Shown one piece after another: positions 1 to 8,231 of a stretch of DNA of 13,948 nucleotides. The position numbers were made by a program, and so were the translations under genes. How positions within the stretch are numbered: position 1 is the stretch's first letter; every line of letters starts with the position of its first letter. Location: the NCBI GenBank assembly GCA_045600525.1, contig JAZRYC010000124.1, positions 1 to 13,948 of the forward strand, given 5' to 3'. The notes under the pieces are model-generated. The model saw only the letters and a list, made by a program, of their open reading frames with translations, had not been told where the DNA came from and did not search any database. The DNA is from F23-D06 sp045600525. GTDB taxonomy: Bacteria; Bacteroidota; Bacteroidia; Bacteroidales; WCHB1-69.

Positions 1-276
1 ACTAACGTTCTGAAATATAAAGGAGCGGCAATCGATGAGGATGAAACCATTACCTTGATTTTAAGAAATGGCGAAAAGCGATATGAAATTTTACCGGATG
101 CCGGGGATAACCATCAATTGATTATTGATGAGTCTATGTTGCGGGATATCAAATCGGGAAATTATGATGGATTTTTACAGCGAACCACTTATTCGACTTC
201 GGTAAAGGCTATGGATAGAGGTGGAAGCTCGGAAACGACTTATTATTCGAAAATTTATAAAATAACCATTCAATAA
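1..276 (+). CDS. C-terminal end of an unrecognised protein (5' end outside window)
   Basis: The reading frame is open from base 1 and ends at TAA 274-276, giving about 91 residues of a longer protein. A TTG near base 55 is internal and is not a believable start, because the frame is already open upstream. The visible part is polar, rich in Asp, Glu, Ser, Thr and Tyr, has alternating hydrophobic residues that suggest beta strands, and ends in KIYKITIQ. It has no cysteines and no membrane segment. I do not recognise the family. The first 120 bases are about 39% G+C, visibly lower than aspS next to it. The stop lies 14 bases before the aspS ATG, so the two could be co-transcribed. Confidence 0.6.
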   Translation, partial: TNVLKYKGAAIDEDETITLILRNGEKRYEILPDAGDNHQLIIDESMLRDIKSGNYDGFLQRTTYSTSVKAMDRGGSSETTYYSKIYKITIQ

Positions 277-290
277 AATTTAGTTTTGTT

Positions 291-2051
291 ATGTTAAGAA
301 CACATACTTGTGGCGAATTAACGATCGCCAACGTCCAGCAAACCGTGACTTTATGCGGTTGGATACAGAAAGTCCGTCATCTCGGCGGCATGATTTTCAT
401 TGATTTAAGAGACCGTTACGGTATCACGCAGCTGGCCTTCAATCACGAAGAGCGTCCCGAGCTCTGCGAACAGGTGGAAAAAATGGGCCGCGAATGGGTG
501 ATCAGCGCCACCGGCACTGTGATCGAGCGATACAGCAAAAACAAAAACATTCCCACGGGCGATATCGAAATCAACGTGGAAAAGGTTGAAGTTCTGAATG
601 AATCTGCCGTCCCCCCGTTCACCATTGAAGATGTTTCCGATGGTGGAGACGAACTCAGAATGAAATACCGTTATCTGGACCTCCGGCGCAATCCTGTGAA
701 GAACAACCTCATGTTCCGTCACAAACTCGGTTTGGAAATCCGTAAATATCTCAGTGAAAACGGATTCTTGGAAATAGAAACACCCTTCCTGGTGAACAGC
801 ACGCCCGAAGGCGCCCGTGACTTCCTCGTGCCTTCCCGCATGAATCCGGGAGAATTCTATGCCCTTCCCCAATCTCCTCAAACGCTGAAACAGCTGCTCA
901 TGATTTCCGGTATGGACCGCTATTTCCAAATCGTACGATGCTTCCGCGATGAAGATCTTCGTGCCGACCGTCAGCCGGAATTCACTCAGATCGACTGCGA
1001 AATGTCCTTCATCCAACAAGAGGATATCCTCAACCTGTTTGAAGGCTTGGTCAAGCACATTTTCAAAACATTCAAAAACATAGACATCGATCCCATTGAG
1101 CGAATCACATGGGCAGATGCCATGAAATACTATGGATCCGACAAACCCGATGCCCGTTTCGGTATGCGCTTCGTTGAGCTGAACGACCTACTCCAGAACA
1201 AAGATTTCAAAGTCTTCAATGAAGCCGAACTCGTGGTCGGCATCAAGGTGGACGGCTGCGGCAATTACTCCCGCAAACAGCTGGACAACCTGGTGGAATT
1301 CGTAAAGAGTCCGCACGTGGGAGCCGGCGGATTGGTCTATATCCTCTGCAATGCCGACGGCAGCTTCAAGTCTTCCGTAGATAAGTTCTACGATCAAAAC
1401 GATTTGAAAGCCGTGGCCGAGCGCTGCCAAGCACAACCTGGCGACCTCATCCTCATCATGTCGGGCAAGGCGATGAAGACCCGTAAGCAACTTTGCGAAC
1501 TTCGTCTGGAAATGGGCAATCGCCTCGGTTTGCGCAAAGCCGGCGAATATAAGATCCTCTGGGTGGTGGACTTCCCACTGCTCGAATGGGACGAGGAAAC
1601 CCAACGTTTCTACGCCATGCACCATCCGTTCACAGCCCCCAAACCGGAGCATGAAGATATGCTGGAAAGCAACCCAGGTGCCGTAAATGCCAATGCCTAC
1701 GACCTTGTCATCAACGGTTCCGAAATCGGTGGCGGCTCCATCCGTATCCACAATCCGGAATTGCAGAAACGCATGTTCAAAGCCTTGAACTTCACCGAGG
1801 AACAAGCCCAAAGCCAGTTCGGATTCCTCATTGATGCCTTCAAATTCGGCGCGCCGCCTCACGGTGGTATCGCCTTCGGCTTCGACAGAATGTGTGCCGT
1901 CTTGTCCGACTGCGACAGCATACGCGACTTCATCGCCTTCCCGAAGAACAATGCCGGCCGCGACACCATGCTGCCCGCCCCCACACCTATCGCACAAGCT
2001 CAATTAGACGAACTAAACATTGACATTAAAGCGCCTACTAATGGAAAATAA
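291..2051 (+). CDS. aspS: Aspartyl-tRNA synthetase (AspRS), class II
   Basis: Cytoplasmic enzyme that charges tRNA-Asp with aspartate using ATP. The product has 586 residues, the usual size for bacterial AspRS. An N-terminal OB-fold anticodon-binding domain (about 1-105) opens with RTHTCGEL and carries GWIQKVRHLGGMIFIDLRDR. The class II catalytic core follows, with QSPQTLKQLLM near 194, motif 2 FRDEDLRADRQPEFTQ at about 218-233 and motif 3 GIAFGFDR at about 526-533. The region between motifs 2 and 3 (about 290-420) fits the GAD insertion of bacterial AspRS. ATG 291 is chosen because the protein then begins MLRTHT, as relatives do. I cannot tell from this sequence whether it is discriminating or also charges tRNA-Asn. 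The 3' end overlaps the next gene by 11 bases, so aspS probably heads an operon with the envelope genes behind it. Confidence 0.97.
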   Translation: MLRTHTCGELTIANVQQTVTLCGWIQKVRHLGGMIFIDLRDRYGITQLAFNHEERPELCEQVEKMGREWVISATGTVIERYSKNKNIPTGDIEINVEKVEVLNESAVPPFTIEDVSDGGDELRMKYRYLDLRRNPVKNNLMFRHKLGLEIRKYLSENGFLEIETPFLVNSTPEGARDFLVPSRMNPGEFYALPQSPQTLKQLLMISGMDRYFQIVRCFRDEDLRADRQPEFTQIDCEMSFIQQEDILNLFEGLVKHIFKTFKNIDIDPIERITWADAMKYYGSDKPDARFGMRFVELNDLLQNKDFKVFNEAELVVGIKVDGCGNYSRKQLDNLVEFVKSPHVGAGGLVYILCNADGSFKSSVDKFYDQNDLKAVAERCQAQPGDLILIMSGKAMKTRKQLCELRLEMGNRLGLRKAGEYKILWVVDFPLLEWDEETQRFYAMHHPFTAPKPEHEDMLESNPGAVNANAYDLVINGSEIGGGSIRIHNPELQKRMFKALNFTEEQAQSQFGFLIDAFKFGAPPHGGIAFGFDRMCAVLSDCDSIRDFIAFPKNNAGRDTMLPAPTPIAQAQLDELNIDIKAPTNGK

Positions 2052-3069
2052 CAACCCATACAACAACTTCAGTCTGATTAAATTCATCTGGAGTTGGCGA
2101 AAGCACATCCTTTTGATCTGCGCAGCCGCCTTCATTCTGTCGGCCGTCTGTTCGTTTTTCATCAAGCCTCGATTCAAATCATCGGCCACAATTTATGCGC
2201 CACGCACAAATTCTGTGGCAAAAATTCTTCTCAACGATGAAAACTACAACGAAAAGTTGGACATGAAGGCATACGCCATCGAGGAGGAAACAGAACAGAT
2301 GATGCAGCTGTTGAATGCCGTTGAAATTAAAGACTCCCTCATCAAGAATTTTGATTTGGCCAAGCACTACGACATCAACACCAACGCCAAGGGCTGGCAG
2401 ACAAAGCTCTACAAAGCCATCAACAACAGCCTTATCATCAAACGCACGGAATATGGCGCTATCACCATCACGGTCAGCGACTATGATCCACAAACGGCCT
2501 GTGACATGGTTAATACCGTCCTTCGCCTGATCGACACCGTGAAAAACCGCACCGAGCACGACCGCGCCGCTGCCGCCTATTTGGCCCTGCAACGCCAAGT
2601 TGATTCCGCCAATCGCGAAATCGCCCGCATTGACGATTCCATACAGGTATGCATGCAGCACGGTGTGTTTGATGTTGAAGAACAAAGCAGCCGCATCATG
2701 CAGCAATACGCCATTGCCGTGGCACAAGGAAACGCCGCCGCCATTGCCAGACTCAACGAAGAGCAGGAAAAGCTTGCCACATGGGGTCCCCGCCTGACAG
2801 CCTTCCAAGAGCTGCAATTCAACTTCCGCGAATACCAATCCATGTGTAAGGAGAAAATGATGGACGCCATGCTGGACCTCAAGGGTGAAATGCCCGTGAA
2901 ATTCATCGTCGATAGACCTTTTGTCGCCGACAAGAAATATTACCCCAAAAAGTCCATCATCGTTTTGGTTTCCACCCTATCCGCCTTCATTCTTTCCGTT
3001 CTCTTTTTACTAATCATTGAGAAAGTTGAAGAAAAACCTTCTACCAAAACCGAAGAATCTGTTGAATAA
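2041..3069 (+). CDS. Wzz-type polysaccharide chain-length determinant protein
   Basis: Inner-membrane polysaccharide co-polymerase (Wzz family, PF02706) expected to set the length of a surface polysaccharide. The 342-residue product has the family plan: a short cytoplasmic N-terminus, a first membrane segment (about 22-41, HILLICAAAFILSAVCSFFI), a large periplasmic helical domain with Gln/Glu/Arg-rich coiled-coil stretches (about 165-260), a proline-rich stretch before the second membrane segment (KKYYPKKS), and that segment at about 305-326. There is no C-terminal tyrosine-kinase domain, so it resembles O-antigen-type Wzz rather than capsule-type Wzc. I chose ATG 2041 over the in-frame TTG 2020; it overlaps the aspS end by 11 bases, which suggests translational coupling. 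The next gene encodes a Wzy/WaaL-like protein, consistent with this role. The substrate is unknown. Confidence 0.85.
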   Translation: MENNNPYNNFSLIKFIWSWRKHILLICAAAFILSAVCSFFIKPRFKSSATIYAPRTNSVAKILLNDENYNEKLDMKAYAIEEETEQMMQLLNAVEIKDSLIKNFDLAKHYDINTNAKGWQTKLYKAINNSLIIKRTEYGAITITVSDYDPQTACDMVNTVLRLIDTVKNRTEHDRAAAAYLALQRQVDSANREIARIDDSIQVCMQHGVFDVEEQSSRIMQQYAIAVAQGNAAAIARLNEEQEKLATWGPRLTAFQELQFNFREYQSMCKEKMMDAMLDLKGEMPVKFIVDRPFVADKKYYPKKSIIVLVSTLSAFILSVLFLLIIEKVEEKPSTKTEESVE

Positions 3070-4504
3070 ACAAACGACACGGCGCAATCTCGTTTTTTTC
3101 GGGATTCTTGCCGTCGTTCTCTTTATCAACTGCCTTGCCATCATGAGGGAGATCCCATTTATTCCCCTTCTTACAGCAGGCGTGGCCTTGGTATATCTGC
3201 TGATTTTCCACGTGGACTGGGTGATGTATATGATGGCCTTTGCCACTCCCTTCTCCATTATACTCAGCAGCAAGGATATCCATCTTGGGATATCCCTCCC
3301 TTCGGAAATCTTTATGATATCCCTAACCTTTGTTTTCCTTCTGCGTATTTTATACGACATCCATCTTGACCGAAAAATACTCATCCATCCAATATCTATT
3401 GCACTATACGCCTATTTGTTGTGGATGCTTATCACCTGTGTAACATCCACCCTTCCCGTGGTTTCGTTCAAATTCTTGGCTTCCAAAATATGGTTTACCA
3501 CCGCATGCTATTGGATGGCCATTCAGTTTTTCAAAGACAACATGCAAAATGCCATCCGCTATTTCAACTGCTATGCGGTGGCACTGGCCATCGTGGTCAT
3601 CATCACCACCATCAAGCACGCAGGTAGCGGATTTGACGAGGACTATGCGCATTGGGTGATGAGTCCCTTCTACAATGACCACACCGCATACGGAGCCGTG
3701 TTGGCTTTTTTCCTGCCCATTACTGGATGCTGCTTCTTTCTACCCCAAAACAACTCCTTGCATAAAATCTTCTATGCCGTCCTTACAGGCATCCTTCTCA
3801 TCGGCTTCTATCTCTCCTTCAGTAGGGCAGCCTGGATTAGTTTCATTGTTTCCATAGGCGTATGGCTTATTCTCAAGCTCAAGATAAAGCTTTCCTGGCT
3901 CATCGTCAGCGGATTGCTTATAGGTTCCGTTCTCTTCTTTTACGCCGACGATATTCTTTATAAGATGAGTCGTAACAGCCAGGACTCTTCCGGGAACCTT
4001 ACGGAACAGCTCCAATCTATGTCCAACATCAGTACAGATGCGTCCAACGTAGAACGTCTCAACCGTTGGAACTCCGCCTTCGGCATGATTAGGGAACGTC
4101 CCCTTCTTGGATGGGGACCGGGGACATACCAATTTCAATATGCACCATTCCAAAAGAGTCAATTTAAAACCATCATTTCAACCAATTTCGGTGATGGAGG
4201 AAACTGCCATAGCGAATATATCGGTCCTTGTGCGGAAACCGGATTTCCAGGACTACTCACGGTTTTTGCCCTTGTGTTTTGCAGCCTGTTCACAGGCATA
4301 CGGACTTACAACCGAATCTCAGACAAAACCGACCGTCTCTACTGTCTCATGATGACATTGGCACTCATTACTTATTTCGTGCATGGATTTCTTAACAATT
4401 TTTTAGATACCGACAAACTTTCCCTTCCCTTTTGGGGGGCTTTTGCCGTCATCACACTAATGAGCGTCAAGCTCCATAAAAACCAATCATTCCCAATTTC
4501 ATGA
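3017..4504 (+). CDS. O-antigen ligase / polymerase family (Wzy_C) membrane protein
   Basis: Polytopic inner-membrane protein of up to 495 residues with about 10-12 hydrophobic segments. The Wzy_C signature (PF04932) is clear: SRAAWI near 268-273, then a periplasmic loop with ERLNRWNSAFGMIRERP and LLGWGPGTY (about 347-371) and NCHSEYIGPCAETGFPG, whose His (about 398) sits where WaaL-type ligases have an essential histidine. Family members either ligate polymer to a lipid acceptor or polymerise repeat units, and sequence alone does not decide which. The start is uncertain: no ATG occurs before the first membrane segment. TTG 3017, 3026 or 3062 are possible; 3062 would give an 8-base overlap with the Wzz gene, like the other overlaps here. 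ATG 3143 would delete the first membrane segment. The stop overlaps the next ATG (ATGA). Confidence 0.88.
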   Translation: MRKLKKNLLPKPKNLLNKQTTRRNLVFFGILAVVLFINCLAIMREIPFIPLLTAGVALVYLLIFHVDWVMYMMAFATPFSIILSSKDIHLGISLPSEIFMISLTFVFLLRILYDIHLDRKILIHPISIALYAYLLWMLITCVTSTLPVVSFKFLASKIWFTTACYWMAIQFFKDNMQNAIRYFNCYAVALAIVVIITTIKHAGSGFDEDYAHWVMSPFYNDHTAYGAVLAFFLPITGCCFFLPQNNSLHKIFYAVLTGILLIGFYLSFSRAAWISFIVSIGVWLILKLKIKLSWLIVSGLLIGSVLFFYADDILYKMSRNSQDSSGNLTEQLQSMSNISTDASNVERLNRWNSAFGMIRERPLLGWGPGTYQFQYAPFQKSQFKTIISTNFGDGGNCHSEYIGPCAETGFPGLLTVFALVFCSLFTGIRTYNRISDKTDRLYCLMMTLALITYFVHGFLNNFLDTDKLSLPFWGAFAVITLMSVKLHKNQSFPIS

Positions 4505-6951
4505 AACGATTTTTCTTCATTTTCATTCTCGCAGCATCCACCCTCATCACCTTCGCACAGGGAACTTATACCGTCAGTGGATCTGTTATTGATAGTATAC
4601 AGAAAAGCAAGATGTTCTATGTTCGTGTAGGCATTGTAATACCTGATTCCAACATGCGAACAGTGGGCATTTCATTTACAGATGCAGAAGGCAATTTCAG
4701 CATTTCGGACATTCCCGAAGGTCACTATCATCTGATGGCCTTCATGGTGGGGTATTCTCCGCTCACCATCCCCATAGATTGCTATGACGAGCCATCCAAT
4801 ATCTCCGTCGGGGTATTAAAACTTAAAAAGGAGAGCACCACTCTCCAAGAAGTCCGTATCGCTGCCGAAAAACCGGTTTATTTAGTGGAAGGAGAAGTCA
4901 CCATGTACAACGTCACCGAAGACCCTGCTATTCAAACGGGTACTGCTGCCGATGCCTTGCAGAACGCCCCTGGTGTGGAAGTGGATGTGGAGGGGAATAT
5001 CACTTTGCGCGGCACCTCTTCCGTGGAAATCTGGATCAATGACAAGCCTTCCGACCTTAACGAAGACAATCTGAAGAACTTCATTCAACAACTCCCCGCC
5101 AACGCATTGGAGCGCATTGAAGTCATCAACAATCCATCTGCCAAATACGGCACCGATGCCGATGCCATCATCAACATCGTCATGCAGGGTAACATCAAGA
5201 AAAACAGCTTCCTGAGTTTCGGTGTGAATGGATCCTCCCGCCCCGAAGTTTCCCCATGGATATCCTACGTGTGGGCCAATCAGAAACTTTCCCTGAGTTT
5301 CTATCTCAACGGCCGCTATTCCTTCCGTAACAGCGTTTCCGATGTGTATGCGACCCGACTGAACGATCTCGGCGACACGTCCAGCTATGGGCATGCCATC
5401 GGCGAATCCAAAAACAACAACTATTCCGGCGGATTCTATTTCAGCGGAACTTACAACTTCGATACGGCCAACAATATCCGTTTCAGTTTAAACACATATC
5501 CTTCTTGGAGCAATTCCATGAGCCAGAACAACAACTTCCGCATTGAGTATCTTGAAGCTGCCGACATCTACGCTTACGGCACAGACAATGCAAGTAAAGG
5601 AAACAATTTCGGTATTTCCAGCAGTTTCTTCTACGAACATAAGTTCAACAATGAAGGACACCGTATCAGCGCCAGTCTCAATGGCGGATACAACATGGGT
5701 AAGTCCTTTTCAGACAACACCCGCGATTATTTATTACAAGACTACATGGACTTCGTAAAGACAGGCACCAATCGAAGCCATAGCTACAATGTTCGCGCCT
5801 CCTTGGATTATTCCTATCCCTATAGCAAAAACGGAGAAATCGCCGTCGGCGTGGATGGAAGTCTACGCAGTGGATATTCACTCGTTCGATACGACACGCT
5901 GGTAGCCAACACAGAGAATTTCTTCAATTTGGACTCCCTTCGCCTTAAGGAAACATGGAATCCAACAGAAGATTTGGGCACCTATTTCACCATACAGCAC
6001 AAGTTCGGCAATTTCACTATCAAGGGCGGACTGCGCGCAAGATACAGCCACGAGGACTACCAAATTTGGAATTCTCCTGAGGACAACGTCATCCAGAACA
6101 ACATCAACCTACTTCCATCTCTGCATCTTAGCTATCGGACAAAGTCCATGCACAACTTCCGACTCAGCTACACCCGACGCGTCAGCAATCCGAGTGCACA
6201 ACAACTCAGTACCTTCGTAACCTATAGCGAAGATGCCTTTTCCATGGGTAATCCCGACTTGCTGCCCACCCATACCAACAATGTGGAATTCGCGTGGACG
6301 AAATTTTTCAACAACTTTGGCAATGTCGGCGTTTCAGCCTATTTCAAGAACTCCGGAAACCAGACAAACACGCTGACAGACGTTATGTTTGATGACTACT
6401 TCGGGCGCATCGTTACCTACACCATGCCTCTCAGCGAAGGCAGCACTTGGCGCACTGGCGCCGACCTCAACGTCACCTATCGGCTGAAGGCATTCATGAA
6501 CATCCGTTTCTATGCCAACATCTACTATAATAAATCCACCTTCCTATTTCGCGAAAACCAATCACAGGAGATTGCCAATCTTGGATACAGTTTCCGCCTG
6601 AATTTCTGGGCAAAAGTTTGGAAAATGCTGCAAATCTATGCTTCCGCCAACTACCGTTCCAAGAATATCGCCCTCTTTACCACAACACAACCCCGATACT
6701 CCATCGACTGTGGACTTCGCGCCGACTTCCTCGACCGTAAGATTTCCGCCTTCATCAACGTCACCGACATCTTCAACTGGAACAAGACAGCCAGTCGAGA
6801 AAACAACCCATACTACATTTCCACCAGCACCACCAAATACAACAGCCGATTCATTAGTGCCGGCATTACCTTCCGTTTTGGAAAGATGGAATTGGAAAGC
6901 AAATCAAACGGAAACGGCGAAGAGGCGGAAACCGATGTCATAGTTGAATAG
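4501..6951 (+). CDS. TonB-receptor-like outer-membrane beta-barrel protein (PF14905 type)
   Basis: Outer-membrane protein of 816 residues. A signal peptide is evident (MKRFFFIFILAASTLITFAQ, cleavage likely after Ala19). Residues about 22-105 form a carboxypeptidase-regulatory-like beta-sandwich (TYTVSGSVID, then FTDAEGNFSISDIPEGHY). A plug-like domain (about 115-230) carries ALQNAPGVEVDVEGNITLRG, INDKPSDL and LERIEVINNPSAKYG. A long barrel follows, with alternating aromatic strands and turn regions rich in Asn, Ser and Gly, up to ISAGITFRFGK near 797; a polar tail of about 20 residues ends the protein. Such proteins are usually labelled TonB-dependent receptors or outer-membrane beta-barrel family; the substrate cannot be read from the sequence. 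Its ATG overlaps the ligase stop (ATGA, 4501-4504), so the two are probably translated together. The 3' end overlaps the convergent gene by 14 bases. Confidence 0.9.
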   Translation: MKRFFFIFILAASTLITFAQGTYTVSGSVIDSIQKSKMFYVRVGIVIPDSNMRTVGISFTDAEGNFSISDIPEGHYHLMAFMVGYSPLTIPIDCYDEPSNISVGVLKLKKESTTLQEVRIAAEKPVYLVEGEVTMYNVTEDPAIQTGTAADALQNAPGVEVDVEGNITLRGTSSVEIWINDKPSDLNEDNLKNFIQQLPANALERIEVINNPSAKYGTDADAIINIVMQGNIKKNSFLSFGVNGSSRPEVSPWISYVWANQKLSLSFYLNGRYSFRNSVSDVYATRLNDLGDTSSYGHAIGESKNNNYSGGFYFSGTYNFDTANNIRFSLNTYPSWSNSMSQNNNFRIEYLEAADIYAYGTDNASKGNNFGISSSFFYEHKFNNEGHRISASLNGGYNMGKSFSDNTRDYLLQDYMDFVKTGTNRSHSYNVRASLDYSYPYSKNGEIAVGVDGSLRSGYSLVRYDTLVANTENFFNLDSLRLKETWNPTEDLGTYFTIQHKFGNFTIKGGLRARYSHEDYQIWNSPEDNVIQNNINLLPSLHLSYRTKSMHNFRLSYTRRVSNPSAQQLSTFVTYSEDAFSMGNPDLLPTHTNNVEFAWTKFFNNFGNVGVSAYFKNSGNQTNTLTDVMFDDYFGRIVTYTMPLSEGSTWRTGADLNVTYRLKAFMNIRFYANIYYNKSTFLFRENQSQEIANLGYSFRLNFWAKVWKMLQIYASANYRSKNIALFTTTQPRYSIDCGLRADFLDRKISAFINVTDIFNWNKTASRENNPYYISTSTTKYNSRFISAGITFRFGKMELESKSNGNGEEAETDVIVE

Positions 6952-7687
6952 TGAAAACATCACAGCCATTTGACTGGAGTACTTCCTGTGCCTCAGCATT
7001 CTGCATAATACTGCCACCATACTCATTCAAATCAAAGACATATGGTGACCGAAACCAGTTCTGCACATCCATCTGCAGGTGAAGAACGGACTGGTGGTCT
7101 GCTGTAAAGCACAAATCACTAGTTGGCAGCGTTACCGTGAAATTATAATCTATAATGTTACCAGCGGCATCACAGCCGCGTCCCGTATGCAAATTAAAGG
7201 GACAAACAACGCCTTCCGCATTCTGCCAACGTCCATTGATTTTCATATAGTGATAGCCGCCACCCAGAAACGAAGGCCAACTCATGTTGTTTTCGGGAGG
7301 GTTGGGATAACGCAATGTTTGATTCAATGAGGGTTCTAATCCAAATACAAATGATACGGAAGTACATTTCCCCACTGGCAACTCGTCCATAATACGCCAT
7401 GAAAGCGTGGTAGGTATATCCACATCCACATAATGAGTTCCGTCACCGGTGGCAACAGATACCTGTTCTCCATTCTCATAGGTAAGCACCAAATGGGATA
7501 TGAAAAACTGAACCTCCGAAATCTGAAAGGGGTTTCCCGCAGCATTCACATACCAAACCGTATCACATTGCAGAGGATTTCCACCCACAGATACGGAGAA
7601 ATCCACTTGCAAGGAACTGGTCGGACGGCCACACGAGATCCAAAAAAGAGGGAATATCAAAAAAAGACAATAAGACCTACCACTCAT
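6938..7687 (-). CDS. MbnP-like (copper-binding-type) lipoprotein
   Basis: Predicted lipoprotein of 249 residues. The N-terminus MSGRSYCLFLIFPLFWISCG is a lipoprotein signal with Cys19 as the likely lipidated residue. The body matches my memory of the MbnP family: NPFQISEVQFFISHLVL (about 52-68), a THYVDVD segment (about 84-90), SVSFVFGLEPSLNQ (about 110-123), and the hallmark MSWPSFLGGGYHYMKING (135-152) with Trp137 in the M-x-W motif, then FNLHTG with His167. In methanotrophs MbnP binds copper through a Trp converted to kynurenine by the peroxidase MbnH. No MbnH-like cytochrome or methanobactin gene is present here, so function in this organism is inference. Six further cysteines lie in the mature part. 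I chose ATG 7687, overlapping the upstream DUF4468 stop by 11 bases, over ATG 7729, which would bury the signal peptide. Confidence 0.72.
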   Translation of the reverse strand: MSGRSYCLFLIFPLFWISCGRPTSSLQVDFSVSVGGNPLQCDTVWYVNAAGNPFQISEVQFFISHLVLTYENGEQVSVATGDGTHYVDVDIPTTLSWRIMDELPVGKCTSVSFVFGLEPSLNQTLRYPNPPENNMSWPSFLGGGYHYMKINGRWQNAEGVVCPFNLHTGRGCDAAGNIIDYNFTVTLPTSDLCFTADHQSVLHLQMDVQNWFRSPYVFDLNEYGGSIMQNAEAQEVLQSNGCDVFTIQL

Positions 7688-8228
7688 CTTCAAAAACCTC
7701 TGGGGGTAACATTCCTTCTTCCAAAGCATGGATTAGCTCTTTGACCTGATCATCAATTTGCTGGAGCCATTCATACTGAGAAGGAGACCAATAGGGGCTA
7801 TCGGTTTTAAACCAATTCTCAATTGGAGCCGCTGAAGCCGCACGTTCATTGAAATTGGTAATAGTATAACGATAGCGGTCTTCACGACATTGGATCTTAA
7901 AATTATAGTACACCACGTTTTTGGGAAGCATCGTTCCATCCTTCTGTTTGGAAAAAATACGAACCGAGGAGCGAAGTTCCAATGTGGCCTTCTCCGGATC
8001 CTGAGACTTGATGACCTCACTGGTGTTCTTATAATATTTCTTTACCCAGGCCAGTGCACGCTCATATAGGACAGACGGCGTTCCTTTTTCATTCACCACG
8101 TCCTGATACGTCACTAAATTGGTCCTTTCGTCAATGGGAAGGTCTGGAACTGGCAACTGACTGGGTTTTTGGGCGGAAGCCAGGGCCACAAGCACCATGG
8201 CGACCATCAACAGGGCAAATCTTTTCAT
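7677..8228 (-). CDS. DUF4468 (TBP-like fold) secreted protein
   Basis: Exported protein of 183 residues and unknown function. A type I signal peptide (MKRFALLMVAMVLVALASA, then Gln20) is clear. The middle fits DUF4468, a domain common in Bacteroidetes: SVLYERALAWVKKYYKNTSEVI (about 52-73), a DPEKATLELRSSVRIF strand pair, then VVYYNFKIQCREDRYRYTITNF (about 105-126). The C-terminus (about 140-183) is acidic and helical. The gene starts 3 bases after the folA stop and its own stop overlaps the start of the MbnP-like gene, so all three read as one unit. Lack of a lipobox suggests a periplasmic or outer-surface location. The family call rests on recognised pattern, not on an alignment. Confidence 0.7.
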   Translation of the reverse strand: MKRFALLMVAMVLVALASAQKPSQLPVPDLPIDERTNLVTYQDVVNEKGTPSVLYERALAWVKKYYKNTSEVIKSQDPEKATLELRSSVRIFSKQKDGTMLPKNVVYYNFKIQCREDRYRYTITNFNERAASAAPIENWFKTDSPYWSPSQYEWLQQIDDQVKELIHALEEGMLPPEVFEDEW

Positions 8229-8231
8229 AGG

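Noticed and set aside
281..288. TAGTTTTG just before aspS matches the -7 promoter box
   Set aside because: Transcription would start inside the aspS start codon region, and no -33 element is seen; more likely chance in AT-rich sequence, with aspS read from further upstream.
405..1058. Long minus-strand open frames inside aspS (also 1188-2003)
   Set aside because: They lie antisense to a clearly conserved gene and show no recognisable protein features; they are by-products of aspS codon use.
2179..2838. 219-codon minus-strand open frame inside the wzz gene
   Set aside because: Antisense shadow; the plus strand has a coherent Wzz domain plan and the shadow has no domain or start context.
3275..3352. 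GATATCC repeated three times within the ligase gene
   Set aside because: Spacing is irregular and the copies encode ordinary Asp-Ile/Ile-Ser codons; no structure beyond chance.
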